A DNA stretch of 64,000 nt. It comes from Phorcus lineatus (lineage: Eukaryota > Mollusca > Gastropoda > Trochida > Trochidae). The position numbers were made by a program, and so were the translations under genes. The notes below the pieces were generated by a model, which had not been told where the DNA came from, did no database searches, and saw nothing but the letters and a program-made list of their open reading frames with translations. Positions 42,438 to 53,776 of this stretch are shown piece after piece. The DNA lies in NCBI GenBank assembly GCA_921293015.1, contig OV121086.1, positions 47,323,402-47,387,401 on the forward strand, written 5' to 3'. Numbering within the stretch: the first letter of the stretch is position 1; each line of letters begins with the position of its first letter.

Positions 42438-42457
42438 TAAGTTGTTGTCTATTGCAG

Positions 42458-42620
42458 ATATGGTGACATGGTGCCGAATACTATAACAGGAAAAATCGTG
42501 GGTGGTGTCTGCTCTCTCAGTGGTGTGCTTGTAATCGCCCTACCAGTTCCTGTGATCGTGTCCAACTTTAGCCGAATCTATCACCAAAACCAACGGGCAG
42601 ACAAGAGGAAAGCTCAAAAG
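42458..42620 (+). CDS. Shal/Kv4 potassium channel, internal exon: selectivity filter end, S6 helix and start of C-terminus
   Basis: This exon encodes 54 residues of a voltage-gated K+ channel of the Kv4 (Shal, KCND) family, which carries somatodendritic A-type current in the plasma membrane. Seen: a pyrimidine-rich acceptor (tctattgcag) precedes A-TAT-GGT-GAC, so the boundary splits the first Gly codon of the GYGD filter. The exon then runs through [19 protein letters not shown], which is S6 with the PVP gating hinge typical of Kv channels, and the Kv4-specific juxtamembrane stretch [18 protein letters not shown]. It ends at AAG followed by a GTTGGT donor, in phase 0. Known: the [16 protein letters not shown] segment is diagnostic of Kv4 as against Kv1-3. 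Inferred: upstream exon(s) supply T1, S1-S5 and the pore helix; they are not visible in this window. Reading past the donor hits a stop after 17 residues, which supports splicing there. Confidence 0.96.
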
Positions 42621-44317
42621 GTTGGTTTGATATTTCATAATATTATGAAGAAAATTGAGTATAGAATATATTGAATGTTGAATATATAGAAGAGCAAGTA
42701 CCATTTACTGACAGTCAAATCACTGAGTTGTGAAGCAGAACAAAAAGTGTGTAATTCGCACAAAATACATTTTATCGAGGTTATATGAACAGTCTATCGA
42801 AATTCGATAGGACAATGACTCAAGAATTACGGATATTTACAAGTTTCTTCTTTGTCGCTGAATATGTTGTTTGTATGATTGATTGAATTTTAAAAAATCA
42901 CATATGTAGCAGTTTGATTAAAACCAATGCGTTAACGAACAGCAGGTTCTTATACCGTTAGATACACTATTTTTAATCCGATCTATGAATTAGATTTCGA
43001 CAGAAAATTCCATATCCTTTTTTAATTTTTATGTTTCTATGGCGAAAATGATAAACAGTAGATCTCACCTAAACGTCATGCCATGACATACCATAATCTC
43101 TTCTGAAATCATTAAGATAGACAGTTCCCTAGTTCATAAGGCCATGCTCCTAGCTCTTGAATCAAACAATGCCTGTAGATCCCACACCCAGTCACTATGA
43201 CCACTGCTCTCTCTCTCTCTCTGCCCCCCGGGGATATAGTTTCGCTCAAATTGCCATAGGTGCGAAAAACAACCTCCTGAAATCATGAAAAATTTAAAGA
43301 ACATCACCACGGACAGTTGGATACGTAGAAAATGACGATGGAGGTTTATCCTGTATCGAGCTTAGCCACAGAGGCATGAATAATTACTCGCTTCCCTCGA
43401 GTAGTGTACGCAGCGTTATAAACTCACAAAAGACTTCTATGGACCCAATTATGACAACCCAGATGTTGTGCTGCTTGTTTTTTTCTCTAATTAGAGATGC
43501 TTCATTTTTTAATGTTGTCCATTGCATATGGAACTGTGAAAACTAAAACATGTTCAGAATAATATTTAATTGTAACCTTTATTCTTTGGAAATATATCCG
43601 TGAAAGCTGAATTTTCTTTGAAATCTTATCGAGTTTAAACAAATCTTTAACTCTACATTTGTTCTCTACATGGTTTTGGAATATGTACATGTATCTTGCT
43701 TGAATTACTGGTATCTTTAAAGCGTGGTTCTCCTCCTACAAAAACTTTATCATGAACCTTTTGGTTATTAGAAGTTCCGATACCAATAATTTAGGATAAA
43801 TGATAATATTAACTATATATTGAGAATGAAATTTGAGATTGTTTTATTGTAAATTGCTAACTTAAAAAATGTCTACTTCATGTTCGTGAACCAGTTCAAA
43901 ATTATATTGTTAAGTTTTCTTATCTTAACATCTCTAATATTTATGATATAATAATGATTATCTGTTAGTATAATATTTTCTCGCTAAACGACACGTTCTA
44001 TGTCGGCTGACAAGCCATCATTGTAAATAAATTATGTATCACATTTTTGATTTAATATGTTACTATCCATGTCGTTTTTATCAAAGTAATTACAGGAAAA
44101 TCGTTATATCTCGAAAGTTGTTCAGGTGTGTATCGATCGAGTGTTGGTAATATGATAATGCGTGAATCGACGTGCCCGGTATGTAGATCATATTAACTGC
44201 TGATTAAGTTGAAGCTTAATGAAGAGCTATGCTATGATAAGAAAGAGGTAATGTTTTGTATTGACACTCATAGGTTTTCATACTAACATTGTTAAATATT
44301 TGTCTGTGTGTTATAAA
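42621..44317 (+). other. Kv4 intron, left part
   Basis: Intronic sequence after the S6 exon. It starts with a GTTGGT donor and holds a short (CT)n run followed by CCCCCCGGGG (43207-43233). No coding exon or conserved channel sequence recognised. Confidence 0.8.
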
Positions 44318-44630
44318 GGATACTAAAATACCTTCCGGTTACTACTTTTTTTATTAAACGAGTTAATGATTTATATATAACGAGTGAGTTTAATAACAAA
44401 AACAGTATTTAATGAAAGGAAGCTTGGTATTTTGTTTATTACAAGTCCTCTAAAATCTGCCGAAAGTGTGCTGAAACTGACATTCAGCGACTTGGCCGCC
44501 TTTGTGACGGCGGTGCTAACATTGTGACGTCACAAATAAACACTATTGTGACGTCATATGTGAAGTGGTATTACACTAGTTTAATATCGCCGTATGAATA
44601 TTAGACTTCAGTTTCGTACAAGGGCGGGTA
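44318..44630 (-). mobile_element. Foldback MITE-like element, copy 3 (inverted, intronic)
   Basis: The reverse complement matches copies 1 and 2: the right edge AGGGCGGGTA corresponds to their TACTCGCCC start, and AGTTTAATATCGCCGTATG corresponds to CGGCGATATTAAACT. Two TGACGTCA palindromes are intact (about 44525 and 44551). The foldback arm is present (TTATTAAACGAGTTAATGATT) but the central CTCGCTTTCGCTCG is altered or partly lost. This is the most divergent copy, located 200 bp before a channel exon in the intron. Confidence 0.82.
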
Positions 44631-44827
44631 AAACCTGGTTATGTTAGAATTTAAAATAGGATTAAATTGCCTTCTTCTTAATGTTATCTATTGTTGTAGT
44701 GACAAAGGATTCTTTCAAGAGATTTTTATTTTCAATATTTCCATTTCTGGTGCAATGGATTCCATTCTAATTCTATTTGTTTGTCATGTAGACAAAATAT
44801 TCGTCACTGTTTAATTCTCTCTCGCAG

Positions 44828-45010
44828 AAAGCCCGCCTCGCAAGAATTAGGATGGCTAAAAACGCAAGCGGGGCAGCCTTCCTTAGCAGCAAGAAACGAG
44901 CAGAGGAAATGATGCTTGCGAGAGAAAGTGGATTAGAGTTGGAAGATTATAAAGAAGATATCTTCGAAATGCAGCACCACCACCTACTGAGCTGTTTAGA
45001 GAAGACAACA
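44828..45010 (+). CDS. Shal/Kv4 potassium channel, C-terminal exon with dileucine targeting motif
   Basis: This exon encodes 61 residues of the cytoplasmic C-terminus. Seen: the acceptor ttctctctcgcag is followed by AAA GCC CGC (K-A-R-L-A-R-I-R), which joins the preceding KRKAQK in frame to restore the Kv4 QKKARLARIR stretch. Then come SGAAFLSSKKRAEE, which resembles insect Shal, and an acidic segment leading to FEMQHHHLLSCLEKTT. The exon ends at ACA before a canonical GTGAGT donor; 183 nt, phase 0 at both ends. Known: in mammalian Kv4.2 the equivalent FETQHHHLLHCLEKTT is a dileucine-containing dendritic targeting motif; here it has only a T to M and an H to S change. Reading past the donor gives a Cys/Ser-rich low-complexity tail with a stop, taken as intron. 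The preceding intron is 2,207 bp and holds an inverted MITE-like copy. Confidence 0.96.
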
Positions 45011-46612
45011 GTGAGTCCTGGTCTCCAGTGCAAGAGTTGCACCCCTTTAATGTGTTCCCTCTCTCGAAGCTGTTTCAGTCCTTCCTGTTTTATTTTTCTC
45101 TCTTCTTGCTTTGAGTGTGTCTCTGAAATCTGAAATTATAGGAAAATTTGCTTTGAGTGTTTTCCTGAAATCCTAAATTTCATGAAAATTTGTTTTGAGA
45201 CTACATCTGAAATATTTGAAAAATTTACTTTGAGGGTTTCTCTGACATCCAAATGTTCTTTTACAAAATCGATGATTCAAAGTTTCATTGAGTAATCGGA
45301 AAATTTCTTACGTAAATTTAGAGTTTTTTAAGTTGGGTAACTTAAACACAAATTTGGATAACTTGAATTTGAATATAATATTTGATATGACTCGAAATGA
45401 CATTGTTTTAGACGTTCGTTTTACATATTTGCTTTAGATTTTATCCCATAAGCTTAAGGTTGTAAGAAATTCTTATCTCTTTCCCGGCATGTTCCTGGTC
45501 CCCTTTTATTTGACCCTTTGTGTTATGGTGAATATGTACAGTACGTATTTGACATATTGTCACATAAGTGTCATGGTTAATTATATGAATTTGTCAAAAA
45601 ATGTTACGTCCTTAATTGTGTTGCTTTTTATGTTAAAGTCTAAATATCATATTGTAAATATATCATCCCATTGTATACGTATCATATAGTTTGTATATAG
45701 TACTGCGATTGTACGTCATGTATATACATACATATCTGATATATATTTTAAATATCTGTCGTTACTTTCAGCTAAGTAGTGACACTAGCGAATGTAGACT
45801 TCAATATAGACCCCGCATGCCTCCATCCCTACAGGCGCATAAACACTGCATGTATATATTACATATAACCTCTAGAAATACATATACTCTTTCCTCAGAT
45901 ATCTATAGACATACACTTGCATCGTAGAAACATGACCTTGCAATATATTTTGTCTACATAATTCAACAATCATAGTTTTATTGATAAGACTGTTGTTCTT
46001 GTAAGAAATATCTTAGTTGAAAAACTTTTTGCTCAAAGTCTCAATAATAAATCTTTCCTGCGACGTTTAGATTTTTTACAAATATTGAATGAATTTGAAA
46101 TTTCCTTTGATTTTATTTCTATTTCTGAACTCTAAAGAAATATGATATATATGGAAACTTTATTTCATCTAGAAGTGAGCACTGCACGTAATACATGAAG
46201 CTGTAGCAAATCACATAGTATGAATCCAATGATCCAGCAATTGGTTGTAATGCGTAATAGTACATAGAACATGAGAGTCAACAGCAAGTTTGGCTAAACA
46301 CCAATCAAAACCTTGCTCTCTAATGACTATGAAAGAATTACAAAGTTTTAAAATTTTGATAGAAAAGGAAATTTTAAGATTTCTTAAGCTTAAAACATAT
46401 TCACTATAAGAAAGGCTTTGGTTTAAACTTGATTAGGGAATAAAGTTTTACTATTAATAAATAATAAACTTTAAAATTTTCAAATTTCGAAAAAAATAAT
46501 GTAAATGAATGTCAAAGCATCAATTTCAAATGATTAAATTATTTTTGGATCTAGTCTAGTTTCAAGATTATAGACTTTTATTAAAGTAAAGCGTTTTCAA
46601 AATTTTATGAAA
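45011..46612 (+). other. Kv4 intron, stretch before the satellite
   Basis: Begins with the canonical GTGAGT donor. 45107-45255 contains about four loosely related units of about 40 bp sharing CTTTGAG, TCTCTGAAAT and GAAAATTT. The rest is AT-rich unique sequence with no exon recognised. Confidence 0.75.
45107..45255. repeat. Degenerate ~40-bp tandem repeat
   Basis: Four successive segments begin with TTTGAG (CTTTGAGTGTGTCTCTGAAAT, GCTTTGAGTGTTTTCCTGAAAT, GTTTTGAGACTACATCTGAAAT, ACTTTGAGGGTTTCTCTGACAT), mostly followed by GAAAATTT. Confidence 0.7.
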
Positions 46613-48479
46613 TGATACACTGAGTCTATTAGGTGATGCATATCTTCAGTAGTGTATAATACACTGTCTATTAGGTGATGCATATCTTCAGTAGGGTATA
46701 ATACACTGTCTGTTAGGTGATGCTTCTCTTCAGAAGTGTATAATACACTGTCTATTAGTAATGCGTATCTTCAGTAGTGTATAATACACTGTCTCTATTA
46801 GGTGATGCATATCTTCAGTAGTGTACAATACACTATCTATTAGATGATGTATATCTTCAGAAGTGTATAATACACTGTCTATTAGTAATGCGTATCTTCA
46901 GTAGGGTATAATACACTGTCTATTAGGTGATGCATATCTTCAGTAGGGTATAATACACTGTCTGTTAGGTGATGCATATCTTCAGTAGTGTATAATACAC
47001 TGTCTATTAGTAATGCGTATCTTCAGTAGTGTATAATACACTGTCTCTATTAGGTGATGCATATCTTCAGTAGTGTACAATACACTATCTATTAGATGAT
47101 GTATATCTTCAGAAGTGTATAATACACTGTCTATTAGTAATGCGTATCTTCAGTAGTGTATAATACACTGTCTCTATTAGGTAATGCATATCTTCAGTAG
47201 TGTATAATACACTATCTATTAGATGATGTATATCTTCAGAAGTGTACAATAAACTGTCTATTACGTGATGCATATCTTCAGTAGTGTACAAATACACCGT
47301 CTATTACGTGATGCATATATTCAGTTGTGTATAAAACGCTGTCTCTATTAGGCGATGCGTATCTTCAGTAGTGTTTGATACACTATTAGATGATGCATAT
47401 CTTCAGTAGTGTACAATAAACTGTCTATTACGTAATGCATATCTTCAGTAGTGTATAATACACTGTCTGTTAGGTGATGCTTCTCTTCAGAAGTGTATAA
47501 TACACTGTGTCTATTAGGTGATGCGTATCTTCAGTAGTGTATAATACACTGTCTCTATTAGGTGATGCATATCTTCAGTAGTGTACAATACACCGTCTAT
47601 TAGGTAATGCATATCTTCAGTAGTGTATAATACACTATCTATTAGATGATGTATATCTTCAGAAGTGTACAATAAACTGTCTATTACGTAATGCATATCT
47701 TCAGTAGTGTATAATGCACCGTCTATTAGGTGATGCATATATTCAGTAGTGTATAATACACTGTGTCTATTAGGTGATGCATATCTTCAGTAGTGTATAA
47801 TACACTAATAGATGATGCATATATTCAGTAGTGTATAATACACTGTGTCTATTACGTAATGCATATCTTCAGTAGTGTATAATACACCGTCTATTAGGTG
47901 ATGCATATATTCAGTAGTGTATAATACACTGTCTCTATTAGGTGATGCATATCTTCAGTAGTGTTTAATACACTATTAGATGATGCATATCTTCAGTAGT
48001 GTACAATAAACTGTCTATTACGTAATGCATATCTTCAGTAGTGTATAATACACCGCCTATTAGGTGATGCATATCTTCAGAAGTGTATAATACACTGTCT
48101 CTTTTAGGTGATGCATATATTCAGTAGTGTATAATACACTGTCTCTATTAGGCGATGCGTATCTTCAGTAGTGTACAATACACCGTCTATTAGGTGATGC
48201 ATATATTCAGTAGTGTAAGATACACTGTCTCTATTAGGTGATGCATATCTTCAGTAGTGTATAATACACTGTGTCTATTAGGTGATGCATATCTTCAGTA
48301 GTGTATAATACACTGTCTCTATTAGGTGATGCAAAAATTCAGTAGTGTATAATACACTGTCTCTATTAGGTGATGCATATCTTCAGTAGTGTACAATACA
48401 CCGTCTATTAGGTGATGCATATATTCAGTAGTGTATGATACACTGTCTCTATTAGGTGATGCATATCTTCAGTAGTGTA
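46613..48479. repeat. Intronic satellite, ~42-44-bp unit, about 43 copies
   Basis: The unit is TCTATTAGGTGATGCATATC followed by TTCAGTAGTGTATAATACACTG, 42 bp, with common 44-bp forms carrying an extra TC or GT (CTGTCTCTATT, CTGTGTCTATT). Each unit contains the near-palindrome GTGTAT-A-ATACAC. A shortened variant (TCTATTAGTAATGCG) recurs at 46751, 46878, 47002 and 47130, every third unit, indicating a local trimeric higher-order repeat of about 126 bp. The 42-bp form keeps a minus-strand frame open (LYTTEDMHHLIDSV-type 14-mers), which I consider non-coding. Confidence 0.97.
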
Positions 48480-50677
48480 GGTACAACAAGGAGTCACACC
48501 CAGTATAACGCTGCACCCTTCTCTACTCTCCAGACATCTCTATATACCCGCCTTCTTTGCATTTTGTGTATAGCAATCGTTATCTGATGATTGTCTCGTC
48601 CTGTCTCATCCCGTTTTCACTCTCAGATTAATTATTTTCCTCTCCTTTTTCTCACATCCTCAATGACCTAGTCATAGTACCAGTTTAGTTTAGAAAGGTT
48701 ATAATAGTTAGAGTTTAACTAAGGTATCGAGGATTGGTCCGATTTGTTCCATGTCAAATGCCAAATTTTCAAAGGTATTCTGATATAGTTTTTGTTAGTG
48801 ATGAATTTTTTAAATGGCAAAGAATAGAATTTAATCAAATTTACAGTTTCTGTAATTATAGTTGGATAATTTATTTTTTAAAATTTCCAAAATCAACGCT
48901 CTGCATATTTTAAGAAAGAGCAATTAGTAAATTATTTAAAACAATTTACTCATTTCCCTATTAATTATGTATCGACATCTATCCAAAAGCAATTTAGAAA
49001 GAATAGAAAGTCTGCTTTAAAGGTTAATTTTTCTTCTGATGTATTGGATCTTTTTTTTTCAAAATCTTATAACCCCTTGTACATTTGAGACAACTGTTGT
49101 GGTATTGTTTTAGCAATGTTGTTCTTTCGGAAATATATATAACACTACAAACAAACTATACATCTTTTACATAGATCTATAGAATCTTGACCTTTCTGTT
49201 GTGACCCACTCTCGAAAAAACCTCTCCTCAGAACGTCTAATATTTCTAGATAGAAAAAACCTTCGTATTGTGGAAACTTGTTTTGCAGCTTTAAAAATGC
49301 GAAAGACGAGTTTGACGAAATCCTCTTCGGGTGTGATTCCTTCCGTCCCTCCCCCTCCCGACCTCGCTTAATAACCAAGACGATCTTGAAATGTAGGGAA
49401 TGCTTCGCGCATGTGTAGAGTGATACACGCTGGAATGTGAACGCTAATTAATACACTTGCATCGGAGAGTAGAATTAGGTGTAACACATTGACCTAACCT
49501 CGACACCAATCCCCTTGAATGAACATTGAGATGTAAATATCAATTTGACATCGAACCATTTGAAACAAGTAATGAGATATACACTTATGGTTTGTCATGT
49601 ACGAATCAAACAGTAAGACAAACACATACTGATCTCCATCTAAAACAAACTCCACAAAATAAACAATAATGTGTACAGATTTTACTTGACATTTACGTAC
49701 TGAGACGTACATGCAAATGTCAATAAATAACATATACATCAAGTCACTTTAATGTAAAATTTGTTGACCCACTATGCAGCCAGTCGCTTGAATTGAGACA
49801 ACCAAGTCCGTTCCATCAAAACAATCACATTTACATATGATTTGTAGATATATTATGATGTATTGATACACCGGGATATATAACCATACATATTAACCTT
49901 AATTCAGCTGTAAGACTATGTTTATCATAGTACTTTTATTAACTGACATACATATATATATATATAAACATAACATCACGTGTAAGTACGTATGTAATTA
50001 AGTATTATAGTTAAAAAACCACAAAAAACAAAACGCTATTTCGTTTTTATCTAACTCTACAAGTAATTATTCATACCATATTCGTAAAATATCTGTCTTG
50101 CACATGAATTGATATACATGGATGTACCATAGTTGTTAAAAATGTAATTAAAATACAAGATTTGAGCCACATAAATGTCAGAACTTCTTCATTGTATCAC
50201 TCGTCAAAAAAAAGTTGCTTAAAACAGAGACACAAACAAATTCCATATGACAAGATCACCTTCACTTGGTATCACACTTGCATCAAGACACGTCACTTTG
50301 TCTATGCTCTTATGGCAATCTTCAGATAGACAAACTCCGTCAGTTAATCACAGATACATGCTTTCCACATTTTCACAAAACCTGACAGTATTTTGGAGAG
50401 AATATAGGCACAATCATATTTTTACAGATGTTTTCCAGAACTCCATTGAATATTTTAGGTTCACTCACTCTAAAACTCATCACTAAGAAACCACCATAAG
50501 ATCTTCACGTTCACCTTCAACAAGACGAACAGTTTCTATTGACACAATATTTCGTCACTAAATCCCATACATTAAACACTTACAGACACTTCACGGCAAT
50601 ATGTTACACAGTGTAAGTCTACTCTATTGGTAAGCTAATAACCCGGGATGGTGACGAGCCATTTTATGTCACTGCAG
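48480..50677 (+). other. Kv4 intron, stretch after the satellite
   Basis: AT-rich intronic DNA with an (AT)n run (49952-49966). Composition becomes more GC-rich only at the exon. No alternative exon recognised, although short insert exons are known in this part of vertebrate KCND3. Confidence 0.7.
49952..49966. repeat. (AT)n microsatellite
   Basis: Short uninterrupted alternating AT run in the second Kv4 intron of this window. Confidence 0.9.
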
Positions 50678-50836
50678 GATCGGGAGTTCACAGATTTGGA
50701 TATGACTTTTAACGGAGCACCTACGAAGCCATCTGAGACCCCCCCTCCGTCTCCCGACCCCTCCCTCGCCTCACTCCAGAGGAGGTCTACCGGCGGGTGC
50801 TGCGCACGCAGGTTTTCACCACATCGAAGCTTTCTT
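50678..50836 (+). CDS. Shal/Kv4 potassium channel, C-terminal exon with Pro-rich and CC motifs
   Basis: This exon encodes 53 residues of the distal cytoplasmic tail. Seen: the acceptor gtcactgcag is followed by GAT CGG GAG TTC. The residues DREFTDLDMTFNG follow LEKTT directly when spliced, as in insect Shal (DREF...NG). A Pro/Ser-rich run (KPSETPPPSPDPS) is followed by GGCCARR, which corresponds in position to the CCSRR motif of vertebrate Kv4. The donor is placed at CTT|GTAAAT, giving 159 nt in phase 0, which joins in frame to the next exon. An alternative donor 9 nt downstream (GTAATT) cannot be used without reading an in-frame TAA, so it is rejected. GC content is visibly higher than the surrounding intron. 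The preceding intron (5,667 bp) contains the large 42-bp satellite. Confidence 0.92.
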
Positions 50837-51174
50837 GTAAATAAAGTAATTAAATAAGAGTAGATTTTTACGGTTTGCTTCAGTTCCAACTTTTATTCTA
50901 CTGCACGTTATTTTCAAATTTTGCGCACAAAGATCTTTTGTAATATTTGGAATACATCGAATTTATTTAGATTAGTTGGTTTTAGTTTAGCGTTTTATGA
51001 CATTAAGGTAAGTACAGAAACAATTAGATGTCTTTGAGTGAATTGAAGTTCTAACTTTATCTTGTATATCCTCATCTCTGATTTTATGCAGCCTTCTCTA
51101 GCATGTTCAATAGTTGTCTTCACCATTATGGTCGGTATGCATTGTCATAAAGCACCTCTTCACTTATTTTCCAG

Positions 51175-51456
51175 GGTCGAACACACGATCGCCATGAGTT
51201 AGAACAAGAGGAACTTAATGATATTCAAATCCGACTTCCAACTGTAAACAGGTCATCCCGCTCAAGTCTGAACGCTGTGGAATGCACCAACAGTAAATCG
51301 AACAATACATTGACGGTGACGACCGCCATTGTGACTCTCCCAACTCCTAGCACGACGTCTGAGACGGAGTCACTGAAGACTCAAAGTACGAGTGGGACCA
51401 TGTCACCACCCACACAGTCTCAGAACCCGGGAGTCGTGCGGATATCTACATTGTAA
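51175..51456 (+). CDS. Shal/Kv4 potassium channel, terminal coding exon with PDZ-type C-terminus
   Basis: This exon encodes the last 93 residues plus the TAA stop (51454-51456). Seen: the acceptor cttattttccag is followed by GGT CGA ACA; the other two frames stop within 30 nt, so phase 0 is fixed and agrees with the exon before. Conserved blocks are ELNDIQIRLP (vertebrate ELSTIQIR), RSSRSSLNA, and VTTAIVTLPTPSTT (vertebrate VTTAIISIPTPPVTT). The protein ends VVRISTL. Known: vertebrate Kv4.2 ends in VSAL, which binds PDZ proteins. Here S at -2 and L at 0 also fit a class I PDZ ligand. The vertebrate PTPP filamin-binding motif appears as PTPS, so filamin binding is uncertain. Ser/Thr density is high between the conserved blocks, as expected of a phosphorylated tail. 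There is no internal Met until near the end, which makes the exon easy to miss in ATG-based ORF scans. Confidence 0.95.
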   Translation, partial: GRTHDRHELEQEELNDIQIRLPTVNRSSRSSLNAVECTNSKSNNTLTVTTAIVTLPTPSTTSETESLKTQSTSGTMSPPTQSQNPGVVRISTL

Positions 51457-53197
51457 CAGCATTTCGGGTCATTCCCATTTAGTTTAGACACACCTTCGTT
51501 TACTGTGACGTTTTGAAAAAAACTTTATGATATTTACGAGTGCGTGTGGTACGCCTACGATCTGAATGTTTTGTGGATGAAACAAAAAGCGTTTGGGTCA
51601 ACTACCGACCACTGATAATTGGATAAATAGCTGACCCGATTCCATCACTGAAGGTAGAGAACGACATGGAAATACTTGGGCAAGGTCACCCATCAAATCT
51701 CGAACCGTTGCTTTTTGAAAAATAGTAGATCCGATTCCATCACCTGCGAATGAAATCCGATATTCATCCTTAATGGAAGTGTTCCAAATGGTGGGAATTG
51801 AGCTCCTTGTGAATTTGTAAGCAGGCTACGAGTTCCAGGCCAGGTTGTGAGATGAAGGTCTGACCACAAAGATGGAGGTACTTCCGGTTTGTGTTGTGTG
51901 TGGATCCATCCTCCTTTCGGTCCTTGTAAGTATGCGTGGGAAGGAGAAACTGCCGGAAAGTGCGTTCTCAGCCCTGGGACAATTTTTCAGTGTTTCATGA
52001 GTTTTTACCCAGGATATTCCAGTGAGAGTGTAACAAACATGCTATCAGACAGCGGTCTGTGAACCACTGAAGCCCTTTTGGAGAATACCTTTGGAAGTGT
52101 AACAAAGGCACCCGTTGTTTGTACCTACAATTTGGAATTTCGGGATGTTCAACGTCGACATCCTTTCTTCGTATTCCAGTGGCGAACCTTGGAGATGCAA
52201 TGTTTAAGCTTTATAATGCTCCAGTACTTGTTTGACTTGACGTGTGTCGTGTACATATTTTCTAATTTATTTATTTTACAATTTTTGCATATCATTTTGA
52301 TGTGTATTACATCCTGATCTCAGCCTACATGAGTGAAGCTGTTAACACAAGCCTATAGTTAACTATTCTAAACAGCAGGAAACGTGTATCAAATACTTCC
52401 ATCTAGTACAATGAACATAGTCCCACTGAACCAAAGGTACCCTATTGCTCAAACCAGCGGGGCTTATGTATAGAACAAGTGCTAAGAACAATGAGAACAA
52501 ATCGCAGTTTCTACTTTCATATTTCAAAGTTGTAAATAGTGTGAACAATCTTCCATATGAGAAAGACATAGACTTGAAACGAAGATGTGTTGGTAGTGTT
52601 TGATACACCTTTCAACGTTTTAAAAGTAGATCATCTCTTGACATATATACTTGCATGCGGAACCTTTCACGAAAATTTAAACATTATGTAGATGTGACAA
52701 TTCTGCCATCATTTGTTTCAATTCTATATGAATTTGTCTGGATATGATTACGAACAAATACGAGGTTGTCCCTTATCTAGAGTACAAAAGTCCTATTACT
52801 GTGCTTGTATAATAGTAAGTATTGTTTTTATCCTTTTCGGGAAAGGTTTTTAATATCATAATTAAGCAGTGTGGTTTTTCTTGTTTCATTTGCTTTAAGA
52901 GCTTTTTCTACTTAGAAACCCTGAAGGGAATCAGTATACTATGATTAAGTAATTCCTATGGTTATTATCTAGTTGAATACGCCAAGCACAGAAATCACTT
53001 TCAAACCTTTTTGCAGATATTTTCATTTTGATACATTTAAAAAGACCTCATCATACTTTAGTCATGTTTTCCACTCACGTTCTGATTCATGTTCATTATG
53101 TGTTAATTAGTCTGCCAACAGTATACGTCTTAGAAAACAAGGAAAACCATTTTTGAAATATGACAGCTACTTGAAATTACGTTTGTGTTTTGTCGCA

Positions 53198-53212
53198 ATA
53201 TATATATATATA
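53198..53212. repeat. (AT)n microsatellite
   Basis: Short alternating AT run within the presumed Kv4 3' UTR. Confidence 0.9.
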
Positions 53213-53770
53213 AGAAATCTTGATATAATTAGATCAACTGAATTAAAGTCAGATATCTTGATGAGATTATTATTCTGTTATCGTATTCAATATACTCATT
53301 TCATGAGACTGTGTAGACAATTCTAAACTTACAAATCTATGAACTAAATATTGGATCAAACATGTGATCCTGTGATAAACTGTGTGGTTCAAGTACAGCA
53401 CATTTCCATTTGATAGTGTCAAATTAGTTGTAAATGTTGTTACATAACAATATTCAAATATTTTATTTTCTAGGGAATTCTTCCCCTTATTATCGTTAAC
53501 ATAAATCTCTAGATAGTTTTGTATATCTTACTGAAACAAAATTGCTGTGATAAGGTTCAAATTTGAAATTAAACTTTCAGATTTGGAAGGAGACACAAAG
53601 AGACGCAAGCTAGGGTATGGCTCCGAAGTTACCCACAATGCTTAGCATCTGTTGTGTAAACATAGTAGTATCTTCAGTTGTTTTATTCGTTGGCATTCCA
53701 TCATAGAGAAATATGTTTATATCACTACCTCTGGTGAGAATGGCAGCGAAATGAGAGAAATTATAAAACA

Positions 53771-53776
53771 AATAAA
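53771..53776 (+). promoter_or_regulatory. Candidate polyadenylation signal for Kv4
   Basis: This is a perfect AATAAA in AT-rich sequence 2.3 kb after the channel stop. Such hexamers occur by chance at this base composition, so it is only a candidate. The ATTAAA variants at 53242-53247 and 53568-53573 are alternatives. Confidence 0.2.

Noticed and set aside
45011..45133. Read-through extension of the Kv4 exon (Cys/Ser-rich tail)
   Set aside because: A canonical GTGAGT donor sits exactly where Kv4 homology ends, and the next exon resumes homology in the same phase.
47109..47738. Minus-strand ORFs with a 14-residue repeated peptide (LYTTEDMHHLID-type)
   Set aside because: They are translations of the 42-bp satellite inside a Kv4 intron; frames break at every 44-bp unit.
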